The notes: generated by a model not told the origin, from the letters alone. 64,000 nucleotides of DNA from Opitutus sp. ER46 (GCF_003054705.1 NZ_QAYX01000019.1:124001-188000), one strand, 5' to 3'; counted from the stretch's first letter, positions 17,182-26,794 are shown. Numbers and translations are program-made.

Positions 17182-18885
17182 TCACGCGCCCCAGACGCGG
17201 AAGTCCTTCAGAATCGAGTCGCCGATGAACTCGCGGAGGATGGAATTGTCCGGCACCCACTCGGTGGCGATCGGCGAGAACCACTCCAGGAACGCGAGCA
17301 GCCGGCGAGCCTCGACGTACTCGGCCGTGCCCGGCTCAACCTGCCGCAGGAGCGGCTCGGCGATCGGGCGCAGGACGGAGAGCTCGTAGGCCAGCGCGGA
17401 GTTGAACATCACGTGCGCGTTCTCCTGGTAGGGGAAGATGTGCAGCTTCTCGCCGCGGCGCACCGATTCCCACCGGCCGATGGTGTCGGCGGCATTATAC
17501 CCGCGGTCGCGCGCGTCGCGCACGATGCGGCGGATGAGCCGGGTGTCGGTCGTGGAGATCCGGTTGTGCCGGTCGAGATTCAGCTGCGTGAGCGCGGAGG
17601 CGTAGATCTGGAACGACTGCGCGGCGAGCGTCGGCGGGATGAGCCGCGGGTTCAGGCCGTGGATGCCCTCGAGGATGATCAGCTGGCCGGCGCGCAGCTT
17701 GACGGTTTCGCCGGGGTACTGCCGCCCCTCCTGGAAGCTGTACTTGGGGAGCTGGACCTCGTCGCCCTTGAGCAGGCGCTCGAGGTGCTCGCCGAGCTGC
17801 GACAACCGCAGCGCGTCGATGGTCTCGTAGTCGAGCTGGCCGTTCGCGTCGCGCGGGGTCTCCTCGCGGTTTACGAAGTAGTTGTCCAGCTCCAGGGCAA
17901 ACGGGGCCAGGCCGTAGGTCAGCAGCTGCACCGCCAGCCGGCGCGAGAACGTAGTCTTGCCCGACGACGACGGGCCCGAAATGAGGACGAGGCGAGCCTG
18001 GTCGCGACGCTCGGAGATCTGCCGCGCGATATCGGCAATCGTCTGCTCGTGGAGCGCCTCGGAAACCAGGATGAGTTCGCGGCTGCGGCCGGCCTGGATG
18101 GCGTCGTCGAGGGCCCCCACGCTGCCGATGCCGAGCTTCTCGAGCCACGCGCCGTACTGCCGGAACGCGCCCAGCAGCTTGGGGTTGCTCGCCAGCGGGG
18201 TCAGGGTGTCCGGCGCGTGCTGGCGAGGGTAACGCAGCACGAAGCCACCGTTCATGACCGTGAGATCGAAGCAGCTCAGGTAGCCCGTCGAGGGCACCAT
18301 GAAGCCATGGCGGTCGTCGACGCAGTTGCCGAGCTTGTAGAGGGCCGTCGTCTGCTTCCGCCGGTGCTTCATCAGCCGGACCTTGTCCAATTGGTTCTGC
18401 TTCTCGAAGAGGCTGATGGCCTCGCCCACCGGGACCTCCACGCGGACCAGCGGCAGGTCGAGTTCGATCAGCCGGCGCATCTCCGCCTCAAGCTGTTCGA
18501 TCTCGGTCTCGATCAGACGCGGACGCTTCCGGACCTCGCAGAAGTAGCCGCCCGACGCCAGCGAGTGCTCGATGTAGAGCTCGGTGGCAGGGAACAGGTT
18601 CATGAACGCCGCCTCCAGCAGGAAGGTCAGCGAGCGGCGGTAGATGCGGGCGCCATCGACCTCAGCCATGGTCACGGGGCGAACCCGGCATTCGAGTTCG
18701 ATCGTCCGCGTCAGCTCACAGAGCTCGCCATTGATCACGACGGCCACGATCGGCGCGGGCGTGCTATCCTTCAGCGGAGCCAGCAGCGTGGCAGCGGTTG
18801 CTCCGCGCGGGCCACGCAGCGTTCGGCCGTCGGGAAGGTGGATATCAACGGTCTGGCTGGGGGTTACGAAACTCGTCTCGGTCAT
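17182..18885 (-). CDS. TGS-domain nucleoside (uridine) kinase
   Basis: The 567-residue protein has three parts. Residues about 10-75 resemble a TGS domain (VDIHLPDGRTLRGPRGATAA). Residues about 80-200 resemble the second additional domain of threonyl-tRNA synthetase (RSLTFLLEAAFMNLFPATEL, LASGGYFCEV). From about residue 285 a P-loop kinase follows, with Walker A in LISGPSSSGKTTFSRRLAVQ, the substrate segment ELDNYFVNREETPRDANG, and LIILEGIHGLNP. This order is known for a family of long uridine-kinase-like proteins in many phyla. Its role beyond nucleoside phosphorylation is unclear. It stands alone, with 190 bases before the divergent lipoprotein gene. Confidence 0.85.
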   Translation of the reverse strand: MTETSFVTPSQTVDIHLPDGRTLRGPRGATAATLLAPLKDSTPAPIVAVVINGELCELTRTIELECRVRPVTMAEVDGARIYRRSLTFLLEAAFMNLFPATELYIEHSLASGGYFCEVRKRPRLIETEIEQLEAEMRRLIELDLPLVRVEVPVGEAISLFEKQNQLDKVRLMKHRRKQTTALYKLGNCVDDRHGFMVPSTGYLSCFDLTVMNGGFVLRYPRQHAPDTLTPLASNPKLLGAFRQYGAWLEKLGIGSVGALDDAIQAGRSRELILVSEALHEQTIADIARQISERRDQARLVLISGPSSSGKTTFSRRLAVQLLTYGLAPFALELDNYFVNREETPRDANGQLDYETIDALRLSQLGEHLERLLKGDEVQLPKYSFQEGRQYPGETVKLRAGQLIILEGIHGLNPRLIPPTLAAQSFQIYASALTQLNLDRHNRISTTDTRLIRRIVRDARDRGYNAADTIGRWESVRRGEKLHIFPYQENAHVMFNSALAYELSVLRPIAEPLLRQVEPGTAEYVEARRLLAFLEWFSPIATEWVPDNSILREFIGDSILKDFRVWGA

Positions 18886-19075
18886 GGGGACAGATTAGGC
18901 TCCACATACATCGGCGCATCGCAATCCGAACCTCAGCGCGTTTTTTGCGGATGCTTTGGCTAATACCCTGTTGTCACGCACATCAGCCACCTGCCTCGCG
19001 CGCCTAACCGTTCGGCCAGCCTGACGTTGAGCGAAGGGCCGCCTCCAGCTGAATTGAAGCCACTTCCTTCCCGCC

Positions 19076-19420
19076 ATGCATCGACACGCAATTTTTCTCC
19101 TCGCTGGCATCGTGTTGCTCAGTGCCGGGTGCGCCAGCAATGGCCGACGCGGCACTCCCGCGGCTGACACCCGGATCAGTAATGCCACGGCCTACGACAG
19201 TTATGTGACGCGCCGCACCGACGAACTGACGTCCGCGGGCAAATACTCCAAGGAGGAGGCCCGCACGCTGGCCGAAAGCGAGGCGACGCGTCGTTACGGC
19301 ACCCGCACCACCGGCGAGGGCTCCAGCCAGTCGGCCAGTTGGACGTGGGGCAGCCAGCAACCCAAAGAAGTCTCCAAGTCGGACCTCGACAGCGCCTTGA
19401 AGCGGGCGGGCCAGAAGTAA
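19076..19420 (+). CDS. Small lipoprotein of unknown function
   Basis: The 114-residue protein starts MHRHAIFLLAGIVLLSAGC with lipobox SAGC. The mature part is hydrophilic and Thr/Ser-rich, with a predicted helix around RRTDELTSAGKYSKEEARTL and a C-terminal SKSDLDSALKRAGQK. I do not recognise a family. It is divergent from the nucleoside kinase and converges on xerD. The signal and lipobox make real expression likely. Confidence 0.65.
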   Translation: MHRHAIFLLAGIVLLSAGCASNGRRGTPAADTRISNATAYDSYVTRRTDELTSAGKYSKEEARTLAESEATRRYGTRTTGEGSSQSASWTWGSQQPKEVSKSDLDSALKRAGQK

Positions 19421-19453
19421 CCTCGCGCGCGCCGGGACGCCTGCGTCCGCGCC

Positions 19454-20410
19454 TTACGCCTCCTTGTTGCGCGGGTGAAACTTGGCGTGCTGGGACAGCA
19501 GCCGCTGGGGCTCGACAGCGGTGTAAATCTGCGTGGTCGAGATGCTGGCGTGGCCGAGCATCTCCTGAATGGCCCGCAGATCGGCACCACCCGTCAGCAG
19601 GTGCGTGGCGAACGAATGCCGCAAGGAGTGAGGTTTCACCTTCTTGGTGATGCCGGCACGCTTCACGTACTGCTGCACGATCAGCCAAAGGCCCATGCGC
19701 GAAAGCTTTGTGCCGCGGTTGTTGAGGAAGAGCTGGCTGCCGGTGCGCGGCTTCACGAGATGCGGCCGGCCGGAAGTGAGATACGTCAGGACTGCCTCCC
19801 GGGCCTTGGCTCCGACCGGCACCACCCGCTCCTTCGAGCCCTTGCCGAAGACACGGATGAAACCGTTCTCGAGATCGATCTGCTGGATCGTAAGCCCCGC
19901 CAACTCCGAGACCCGGAGCCCGCTTGAGTAGAACAGCTCCAGCAGCGCGCGATCACGCAGCGAACGCGGATCGCCGCCATGCGCGGCTGCGAGCAACCGC
20001 GCCATCTCGTCCTCAGACAAGGTCGACGGCAGCTTGCGGTTGAGTTTCGGGCCGCTGAGCAGAGCGGTGAAATCATCCGCCCGGAACCGTTCGCGCACCA
20101 GGAACCGGGCGAACATCCGCAGCGCGCTGAGCTTGCGGGAAAGGCTCGCGACCGAATAGCGCCCGGCACTCAGCGAGTGAATCCACGCTTCGGCCTGGGC
20201 CGCCGTGACACTTCGCCAATCCGCCACGCCCTGGCGCGCGAGAAACGCCGCCGCCTGCTTCAAGTCGTCGGCATAGCTGACGATCGTGTTCTTCGCCAAG
20301 CCGCGCTCGAGGCTGATGAAGGCCAGGAAAGCATCGATGTCGTCCGCGAATGCATTTGCCGGCGGCTTAGCCGGCGCCGCGGGATCGATTGATTTCTTCG
20401 GACGCCCCAT
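19454..20410 (-). CDS. xerD: Tyrosine recombinase XerD-like
   Basis: The 318-residue protein has the N-terminal SAM-like core-binding domain (FISLERGLAKNTIVSYADDL). Its C-terminal catalytic domain contains the conserved residues: Arg in SSGLRVSELAGL, Lys in GKGSKERVVPVG, His-Arg in HSLRHSFATHLL, His in MLGHASISTTQ and the tyrosine nucleophile in QIYTAVE. SGPKLNRKLPSTLSEDE and the ending LLSQHAKFHPR are closer to XerD than XerC. Chromosome dimer resolution is the likely role. It has a Lys/Pro-rich N-terminal extension (MGRPKKSIDPAAPAKPP). No att-like direct repeats flank it, so a mobile-element integrase is less likely. Confidence 0.85.
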   Translation of the reverse strand: MGRPKKSIDPAAPAKPPANAFADDIDAFLAFISLERGLAKNTIVSYADDLKQAAAFLARQGVADWRSVTAAQAEAWIHSLSAGRYSVASLSRKLSALRMFARFLVRERFRADDFTALLSGPKLNRKLPSTLSEDEMARLLAAAHGGDPRSLRDRALLELFYSSGLRVSELAGLTIQQIDLENGFIRVFGKGSKERVVPVGAKAREAVLTYLTSGRPHLVKPRTGSQLFLNNRGTKLSRMGLWLIVQQYVKRAGITKKVKPHSLRHSFATHLLTGGADLRAIQEMLGHASISTTQIYTAVEPQRLLSQHAKFHPRNKEA

Positions 20411-20493
20411 CGTGAGCGCAGGTCAATGACGCTGCGGCGGACAAATGCCAACCGCCAAACCCACGCGATCCAGCGCCAACGAGCGGAAATCGA

Positions 20494-20754
20494 TCAGTAC
20501 CGGCGCCGCATCATCGGCGGCGGGGGCGGCGTGCTTTCCTTCATGCGGAAAGTGATGCGCGCCTTCTCCAGATCGTAAGGGCTCATCTCCATCTTCACCG
20601 TGTCGCCAGCGGCGATCTTGATGAAGTTCTTCCTCAACTTTCCCGAAATGTGCGCCAGCACCACGTGTCCGTTCGCCAGCTGCACCTTGAACATCGTGCC
20701 CGGCAGAACCGCCACGACCTTCCCTTCCACTTCAATCGCGTTGCCGTCAGCCAT
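20494..20754 (-). CDS. infA: Translation initiation factor IF-1 with C-terminal proline/arginine tail
   Basis: The first 72 residues align fully with IF-1: [40 protein letters not shown] and [13 protein letters not shown], an OB-fold that binds the 30S A site. The protein is 86 residues instead of about 72 because of a tail [13 protein letters not shown]. The tail is coded in frame with no sign of a frameshift. The gene lies 83 bases upstream of xerD on the same strand and is divergent from tadA. Confidence 0.93.
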   Translation of the reverse strand: MADGNAIEVEGKVVAVLPGTMFKVQLANGHVVLAHISGKLRKNFIKIAAGDTVKMEMSPYDLEKARITFRMKESTPPPPPMMRRRY

Positions 20755-20864
20755 AATTAACGCGGATTTCGCGTACGGTCGGGTGCATGGTCATAAGGTC
20801 GGGGGTCAAAAGCCACTTGTAAGTCAGATTTTCGGTCGCTTAGTCAAGGTTTCACTCTGCCCGG

Positions 20865-21422
20865 ATGAACCCGCCCTCCTCGCCCGCCACGCCGCCTCCC
20901 TGCCCGTTTGAGAAGCGGTTTCCGTCCCAACTGGTGCGTGACGACCTGTTCTTCATGACCCTCGCGTACAACCAGGCCATCGACGCCTGGCGCAAGGACG
21001 AGGTCCCGATCGGCGCGGTCATCGAGCTGGGCGGCGAGGTGATCGCGGCGGCGCACAATACGGTCGAATCCGCCCACGATCCGACCGCTCACGCCGAGAT
21101 GCTGGCCATCACCCAGGCCGCCAGCCGGCTCGGTGATTGGCGGCTGGAAGGCGCCACCCTGTACGTCACCAAGGAGCCTTGCCCGATGTGCTCCGGCGCC
21201 ACGCTGATGTCGCGGGTCCGCCGCGTCTGTTACGCCGTCCCCGATCCCAAGATGGGCTGCCTCGGCGGCGCCACCAACGTGAACGACCTCCCCCGCGTGA
21301 ATCACCACGTCGAGCTCACCGTCGGCGGGGTGCTCGAACGCGAGTGCCGTGACCTTCTGCAGGCTTTTTTCCGACTCAAACGCCAGAACGAGGATGAGGG
21401 GGTAAACGGCGGCGGCGTTTGA
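20865..21422 (+). CDS. tadA: tRNA-specific adenosine deaminase
   Basis: TadA converts A34 to inosine in tRNA-Arg(ACG). The 185-residue protein has the zinc and catalytic motifs of the cytidine deaminase fold: HAEMLAITQAAS with the proton-shuttle glutamate, and TKEPCPMCSGATLMSRVRRV with PCxxC. VPIGAVIELGGEVIAAAHNT is the usual preceding strand-helix. The C-terminal part (GGVLERECRDLLQAFFRLKR) is typical. A Pro/Ser-rich leader of about 20 residues precedes the domain. ATG 20865 is the only plausible start close to it. Confidence 0.9.
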   Translation: MNPPSSPATPPPCPFEKRFPSQLVRDDLFFMTLAYNQAIDAWRKDEVPIGAVIELGGEVIAAAHNTVESAHDPTAHAEMLAITQAASRLGDWRLEGATLYVTKEPCPMCSGATLMSRVRRVCYAVPDPKMGCLGGATNVNDLPRVNHHVELTVGGVLERECRDLLQAFFRLKRQNEDEGVNGGGV

Positions 21423-21490
21423 CGTAAACGCCCACCAGTGCATTAGTTGCCCCCTCCCACTAGGGGCTAAAATCGAAATCAACTCACACC

Positions 21491-22123
<633 letters not shown>

Positions 22124-22166
22124 GCCTCGCCTCTCCTCCGGCGCTTGGGTCGCCGGGAAACAATTT

Positions 22167-22198
22167 GGCCGCACCTTTCGGGTGCGGCCTTCTTGTTG
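22167..22198 (+). terminator. Rho-independent terminator after sodA
   Basis: GGCCGCACC at 22167-22175 pairs perfectly with GGTGCGGCC at 22181-22189 across TTTCG. TTCTTGTT follows. It lies between sodA and the convergent TolB-like gene. Confidence 0.85.
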
Positions 22199-22228
22199 CC
22201 GAGGCGGACGCAGCGTGGGCCGCGACGC

Positions 22229-23431
22229 TCAGTTGGCGTTCAGCACGCTGGCCTGCATCGCACTGCCGATCGGGCCGCTGTTGGTGGTGATCGGCGTGCT
22301 CCGGCCCGTCTCCGTATCCAGGATACAGAGGACGCTCGTGGTGCGGTCGCGCGCGGTGTAGAGCAGATGCCGGCCGTCGGCGAGCCAGCTCGGCTCGATG
22401 CCGTCAAACGCCGCCTGCGAGACGATCTGCGCCGAGCCCTTGCTGCTGTCATACACCGCCACCTGGAAGCGGCTGCCCTCGCGGACCGTGCAGGCGATCA
22501 GGTTGGGCTTGGCGCGGCTCCAGTCGGGTTCCGCGGTGTAGCGATACCCGGTCGCCAGCCGGCGCGGCGTGCCGCCGGCGGCGGGCATCACATAAAGCTG
22601 CGGGCCGGGCTCCATGGCAAAGACAAGTTGCGCGCCGTCCGGCGACCAGCACGGCGACGATTTAACGGCGTCGGACCGCGTCCGCCGCACCGGCAGACCG
22701 CCCTGTGCGCCGCCGACCCAGATTTCCGGCGTGCCGGAGCTCGAAAGCACCATCGCGATCTGCTGGCCGTTCGGGCTGAAGCGGGCGCCGCTGTTCGTAC
22801 CCTTGAAGCGCGCGTAGATCGAGCGGTCGAACGAGCGCATGTTGATCATGTAGATGTCCGGGAAGCCCGACTGGAAGTAGCTCGTGTACACGAGGCGGGA
22901 ACCGTCGGGCGACCAGCGCGGCGAAAGGACCAGCGCGCGGTCGTTGGTGACGCGCTTGGCCTCCCCCATAAATAGGTCGGAAACATAGATCTCCTTCTTG
23001 CCGCTGCCCTCACCCACAAAGGCGAGCCGCGCCGTAAAGAAACCCCGCAGCCCAAGGCCATTGGTCTTGCCCACCGCGATATCCGCCGCGCGGAGCAGCG
23101 CATTGCGCGGCGAGGTGCCGCTCACCGTCTCGGAGAAGGCAATCGCGTTCTCGCGGCCGCGCAGGATGTCGAGCTTCACCTGGTTGCCACCGAGGTGCGT
23201 GAAACGCAGGTCGTACGAGTAGTCGGTCGCTCGCACGATGTACCGGCCGTGCGACCGAAACGCGATGATCGCGAGCGAGTTCAGCTCCGGGTTGTTCGAC
23301 GAAACGCGGACGGCAATCGCGTCCTTGTCGACGGCGACATCGACGACGCCGAGCTTGCGGACCGGCGCCGCCGCGAACACGGCAGCAGCCAAAAACGGGA
23401 GGAATAAGCAGTACCGGAGGAGAGTGCGCAT
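22229..23431 (-). CDS. TolB-like periplasmic beta-propeller protein
   Basis: The 400-residue protein has a signal peptide (YCLFLPFLAAAVFAAAP), an N-terminal domain (KLGVVDVAVDKDAIAVRVSS) and a C-terminal six-bladed propeller. PD40 repeats are visible: LSPRWSPDGSRLVYTSY, GARFSPNGQQIAMVLSSSG, SSPCWSPDGAQLVFAMEPG and EPSWLADGRHLLYTARD. This is the layout of TolB, which links Pal to the TolA/Q/R motor. No pal or tolQRA genes are adjacent, so the Tol role is inferred from the fold. Confidence 0.8.
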   Translation of the reverse strand: MRTLLRYCLFLPFLAAAVFAAAPVRKLGVVDVAVDKDAIAVRVSSNNPELNSLAIIAFRSHGRYIVRATDYSYDLRFTHLGGNQVKLDILRGRENAIAFSETVSGTSPRNALLRAADIAVGKTNGLGLRGFFTARLAFVGEGSGKKEIYVSDLFMGEAKRVTNDRALVLSPRWSPDGSRLVYTSYFQSGFPDIYMINMRSFDRSIYARFKGTNSGARFSPNGQQIAMVLSSSGTPEIWVGGAQGGLPVRRTRSDAVKSSPCWSPDGAQLVFAMEPGPQLYVMPAAGGTPRRLATGYRYTAEPDWSRAKPNLIACTVREGSRFQVAVYDSSKGSAQIVSQAAFDGIEPSWLADGRHLLYTARDRTTSVLCILDTETGRSTPITTNSGPIGSAMQASVLNAN

Positions 23432-23530
23432 GGCAGAAAGTGATTGGAATGACGCGGCGCGCGTCCGGCATTTCTATTTGCGCGCGCGCGACGCATAACA
23501 ACCCTTAATTGCTCACAATCTCCGCCTCTC

Positions 23531-24634
23531 GTGACCACCGAACAGATCAAGGAACAGTTGAAACACGTGAAATATCCCGGCTTCAGCCGTGATATCGTCT
23601 CCTTCGGACTGGTCCGCTCCGCCGGATTCTTCGACGGTACGGTCAAAGTCTCGCTCGCATTGACGACCACCGATCAAAAGGTGCCGCTGCAGCTCAAGCA
23701 GGAGGTGGAGAAAGCGCTGCGCGCGTTGCCCGCCGTCAAAGATGTACTGGTGGAGATTTCCGTCGCCGCGCCGAAGGCCCCCGTGGCTCCCGGTGGGGGC
23801 GCCACCGGCAATGTCGCCGGCAACGCGTCGGCGGCGCCGAAGAGCATTCGTCACGCGGTGGCGATCGCCTCCGGCAAGGGCGGCGTCGGCAAGAGCACCT
23901 TCGCGGTCAACCTCGCGTGCGCGCTGGCGCAATCCCTCACCGCGCAGGGCCGCCCGGGGCGCGTCGGCTTGATGGACTGCGATATCTACGGGCCCAGCGT
24001 GCCGTTGATGATGGGCCTGCAGGGCCGCCCGATGGTCGAGGGCGAAGGGCAGGACGCCATGCTCATCCCGATGGAGCGGCATGGCGTGAAGGTCATGAGC
24101 ATGGGCTTCCTGGTGGACGACAACACCCCCGTCGTGTGGCGCGGCCCGATGATCATGAAGACCGTGCAGCAGTTCGTGCAGAACGTGAAATGGGGCGAAC
24201 TGGACGTGCTCCTCGTTGACCTGCCGCCCGGCACCGGCGACGCGCAACTCTCCCTCGTGCAGACGCTGCCACTCGACGGCGCGGTGTTGGTGACGACGCC
24301 CCAACCCGCGGCCACCAACGTGGCGCGGAAAGGTGGCCTGATGTTCCAGAAGGTGAACGTCCCGCTCCTCGGCGTCGCGGAGAACATGAGTTACTTCGTC
24401 GATCCCGCCGGCAACAGACATCACGTGTTTGGCTCCGGCGGCGGCGTGGCCGTCGCGGAAAAACTGGGCACGTCACTGCTTGGCCAAGTCCCGCTGATTC
24501 CGGAGATCCGCGCCGGTGGAGACAGTGGTGAACCGATCGTCGTCAGCGCCCCCCAATCGCCCGCCGGAGCCGTGTTTCAAAGCTTGGCGACGTCATTACT
24601 GTCGCAACTAGAACGATCAAACCGGCGCATGTGA
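23531..24634 (+). CDS. Mrp/NBP35-family ATPase lacking the CxxC motif
   Basis: The 367-residue protein starts with GTG at 23531. Residues 1-80 are a MIP18/DUF59-like domain (YPGFSRDIVSFGLVRSAGFF). A linker rich in Gly and Ala follows, then a P-loop ATPase with a deviant Walker A IASGKGGVGKSTFAVNLACA, then MDCDIYGPSVPLMMGLQGR and DLPPGTGDAQLSLVQ. Mrp/ApbC proteins carry iron-sulfur clusters to apoproteins through a C-terminal CxxC. Here the site reads ENMSYFVDPAGNRHHVFG with no cysteine. Cluster transfer may therefore differ or be absent. The gene is divergent from the TolB-like gene. Confidence 0.88.
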   Translation: MTTEQIKEQLKHVKYPGFSRDIVSFGLVRSAGFFDGTVKVSLALTTTDQKVPLQLKQEVEKALRALPAVKDVLVEISVAAPKAPVAPGGGATGNVAGNASAAPKSIRHAVAIASGKGGVGKSTFAVNLACALAQSLTAQGRPGRVGLMDCDIYGPSVPLMMGLQGRPMVEGEGQDAMLIPMERHGVKVMSMGFLVDDNTPVVWRGPMIMKTVQQFVQNVKWGELDVLLVDLPPGTGDAQLSLVQTLPLDGAVLVTTPQPAATNVARKGGLMFQKVNVPLLGVAENMSYFVDPAGNRHHVFGSGGGVAVAEKLGTSLLGQVPLIPEIRAGGDSGEPIVVSAPQSPAGAVFQSLATSLLSQLERSNRRM

Positions 24635-24704
24635 CAGTTGAGCAACATTGGGGGGATTGACAGGTCCGACGGCGTCGGTCTCATTCTCTGTCAGCGCTGC
24701 ACGC

Positions 24705-24989
24705 ATGAGTTCTCCAGTTCAAGAGCCTTCGACCTCACGGGAGTTCGTGAAACAATCCAGCCTGTACCAGGAATTCCTGGCGGAGCGGGAGGAGATCTTG
24801 AAACACAAATGGCTGGAGTCAGAGCGCTTGGGTTACGACATCGGCTTCGAACGCGCCCTCTTGGACTGGATTCGCAAGCACCGCGAAAGCTGGCGCGCCG
24901 CGCGCCGCCAGCAGCAGCACCAGCAGCAAGGCGGCAGCGGCACGACGATGCCCTTCCCGCCCGCCGGTAACGAAAAGAAGGCGAGCTAA
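24705..24989 (+). CDS. Small conserved protein of unknown function
   Basis: The 94-residue protein from ATG 24705 begins MSSPVQEPSTSREFVKQSSL. Its conserved-looking core is FLAEREEILKHKWLESERLG and GFERALLDWIRKHRESWRAA, a charged helical region followed by a Gln-rich low-complexity tail (RQQQHQQQGG). It looks like a small cytoplasmic protein found in verrucomicrobial genomes, but I cannot name a family or a function. It follows the Mrp gene by 70 bases and ends at a strong terminator. Confidence 0.65.
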   Translation: MSSPVQEPSTSREFVKQSSLYQEFLAEREEILKHKWLESERLGYDIGFERALLDWIRKHRESWRAARRQQQHQQQGGSGTTMPFPPAGNEKKAS

Positions 24990-24993
24990 ATGC

Positions 24994-25024
24994 AAAAAGC
25001 CGGGCACACGCCCGGCTTTTGTTT
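24994..25024. terminator. Bidirectional terminator between convergent genes
   Basis: AGCCGGGC at 24998-25005 pairs with GCCCGGCT at 25010-25017 across ACAC. A-runs lie on the left and TTTGTTTT on the right, so it can terminate both the plus-strand small gene and minus-strand rpmG. Confidence 0.85.
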
Positions 25025-25059
25025 TGGCCGCAACGTACTGCGGCGGCGCGTGATGGCGC

Positions 25060-25224
25060 TTACTTGATCTCGCGATGAAGCGTGTGGCGCTTCAGGTGCG
25101 GGTTGTACTTCTTCTTCTCAATCCGCTCCGTGACGGTCTTTTTGTTGCGCTTGGTGAGGTAACGCGAAACCGGTTTGCCCTCTTTGCGCGCTTCCGTGCA
25201 CTCCAGGATGACTTGTTCTTGCAT
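25060..25224 (-). CDS. rpmG: 50S ribosomal protein L33
   Basis: The 54-residue protein from ATG 25224 reads through the L33 family pattern: [38 protein letters not shown] and [12 protein letters not shown]. Only the first cysteine of the possible zinc ribbon is present, so it is a zinc-free form. The longer open frame upstream (to 25419) is not needed. The gene lies 104 bases after the EIIA/DAC fusion gene on the same strand. Confidence 0.92.
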   Translation of the reverse strand: MQEQVILECTEARKEGKPVSRYLTKRNKKTVTERIEKKKYNPHLKRHTLHREIK

Positions 25225-25328
25225 GATCGAAATGGGTTGAGGGGTCAGAGGAAACGGTGGCCTTCGCCGGGTGCAAGCCAGAAGAATGGCGGTTTCCGAG
25301 GCCCCACCACTGCCCCACCCTGCCTCAA

Positions 25329-26672
25329 TCAGCGACGTTTCTCGGTCAGGGGAACCATCACGCCCCGGCGGAACAAGGTCACCTGCCCGGTGCTGGACGA
25401 AACCACGATCGAGATGCAATTCGCGGCTACGCTGATCGCGGCGGCCGCCGCGTGGCGGCTGCCCAGCCCGCTCGGCAGCACGTGGCTGCTGTCGGTCGCC
25501 TGAATCAGGCTGCCCGCCGCCTCCACCACCCCGTCGCCCCGAATCACGAAGCTGCCGTCGATCGACGAGAACTCCTTCACGGTCTCATCCATGAACGGAT
25601 TCAGAATGTTCCGGTCCTCCTCCTTGTAGCCGAAGAACGGATTCAACACGAGGGGCTTGGTCAGCTTCTCCACCTTCTCCGTATCACCGACCACAAACAG
25701 GCAGCCGACCGGGCGGCCTTCGCGGCCTTCGACCGCCAGCTCCGTCGCTACGGCGATCACGCGCTCCAGCACTTCCGGTTTCACATCCTCGGGCAGCAGG
25801 TCGGCCGTCGAGCCGGTGAGCAGCGTCTGAAATTCGCGCTCAATATCCACGACCACAAGCGTGTCGAACTGGTTGCTCCCGGTGATCCCGCCAATGCAGC
25901 AGATTCGGTCGGTAAACGTCACCACGCCGCGCGTCAGCGCCACCAGGATAGAACTGCGCAGTTGCGCCAGCCGCTGGTTCGAGAACGAGCGCACCTGGAT
26001 CGTCTCGGTGAACTGCTTCTCCTCCTCCGTGGGCTCGATCGCCGTCCGCGTCACGAGGATCGTCTTGAACTTGGAGCGCAGCGTCCCGGGCTGGATGCCG
26101 CCGATGAAGGTGTCGCCGAAGACGATGATGCCGCTGCAGTCCGTTCCCTCCGCGACGCGCTCGGCTTCGCGAAACATGAGCCGGTTCACCCGGTTCTGTT
26201 GCGCCTGCACGGCGCGCAGGCCGCCAAAGCCACCGACCAGCCGCTCGTGCAGCGCCTCGGCATCGGGCGCGTTGACGAGACTCTCGACGAGCGAGGGATC
26301 CTTCACCTGCTGCGCGATCGCCGCGAGCACCTGCAGGTAATCGCGCGCGTTCTCGCCCGCGATCAGCATGAAGATCAGATGCACGCGCTCGTCCGCGAGC
26401 GCGCCGTCGTGCCGGATGCCCACGCGGCTCCGCCCGATGGCGAGCACGTACCGGCGCGCCATCTTCACCCGCACGTGCGGCAGCGCGACGCCCAGGCCCA
26501 GGTAGGTGGTCATCGTGCTCTCGCGCGCGAGCAGCCCTTTCAGCAGCGACTCGGGCTTCAGGTCCGGAAACTTCTCGACGGAGACGTCCAGCAACTCCTT
26601 CAGCGCCCCCTCAAGATCAAGGGCGCGCAGGTCGATAATCCGGTTCCGGGCGATGATTTTTTCGAGCCGCAT
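25329..26672 (-). CDS. PTS EIIA-like domain fused to a diadenylate cyclase (DAC) domain
   Basis: The 447-residue protein has three parts. Residues 1-150 match a PTS EIIA domain of the fructose/PtsN type: [15 protein letters not shown] keeps the phosphorylatable histidine (His66), and a [20 protein letters not shown] segment follows. The middle, about 170-310, is an alpha/beta region with [20 protein letters not shown] and [20 protein letters not shown], reminiscent of the pyruvate-kinase-like part of CdaZ-type cyclases. The last 76 residues carry the DAC motifs: [16 protein letters not shown] (residue 372 on) in place of DGA, and [13 protein letters not shown] (Arg406-His407) in place of RHR. 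Making c-di-AMP from ATP is therefore likely. Phosphorylation of the EIIA part could tune it. No membrane helix is present. Confidence 0.8.
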   Translation of the reverse strand: MRLEKIIARNRIIDLRALDLEGALKELLDVSVEKFPDLKPESLLKGLLARESTMTTYLGLGVALPHVRVKMARRYVLAIGRSRVGIRHDGALADERVHLIFMLIAGENARDYLQVLAAIAQQVKDPSLVESLVNAPDAEALHERLVGGFGGLRAVQAQQNRVNRLMFREAERVAEGTDCSGIIVFGDTFIGGIQPGTLRSKFKTILVTRTAIEPTEEEKQFTETIQVRSFSNQRLAQLRSSILVALTRGVVTFTDRICCIGGITGSNQFDTLVVVDIEREFQTLLTGSTADLLPEDVKPEVLERVIAVATELAVEGREGRPVGCLFVVGDTEKVEKLTKPLVLNPFFGYKEEDRNILNPFMDETVKEFSSIDGSFVIRGDGVVEAAGSLIQATDSSHVLPSGLGSRHAAAAAISVAANCISIVVSSSTGQVTLFRRGVMVPLTEKRR

Positions 26673-26794
26673 GGGAAGAGATCGTCGGCCAGGGGCCCAT
26701 CCACATCAACCACGCCGCCGACCGGCGGCGCCTGGAATCGCGCAGCGGGAACGCATCATCATTCGCATGCCGCTCGCACCCTTCAACTCCGGCA

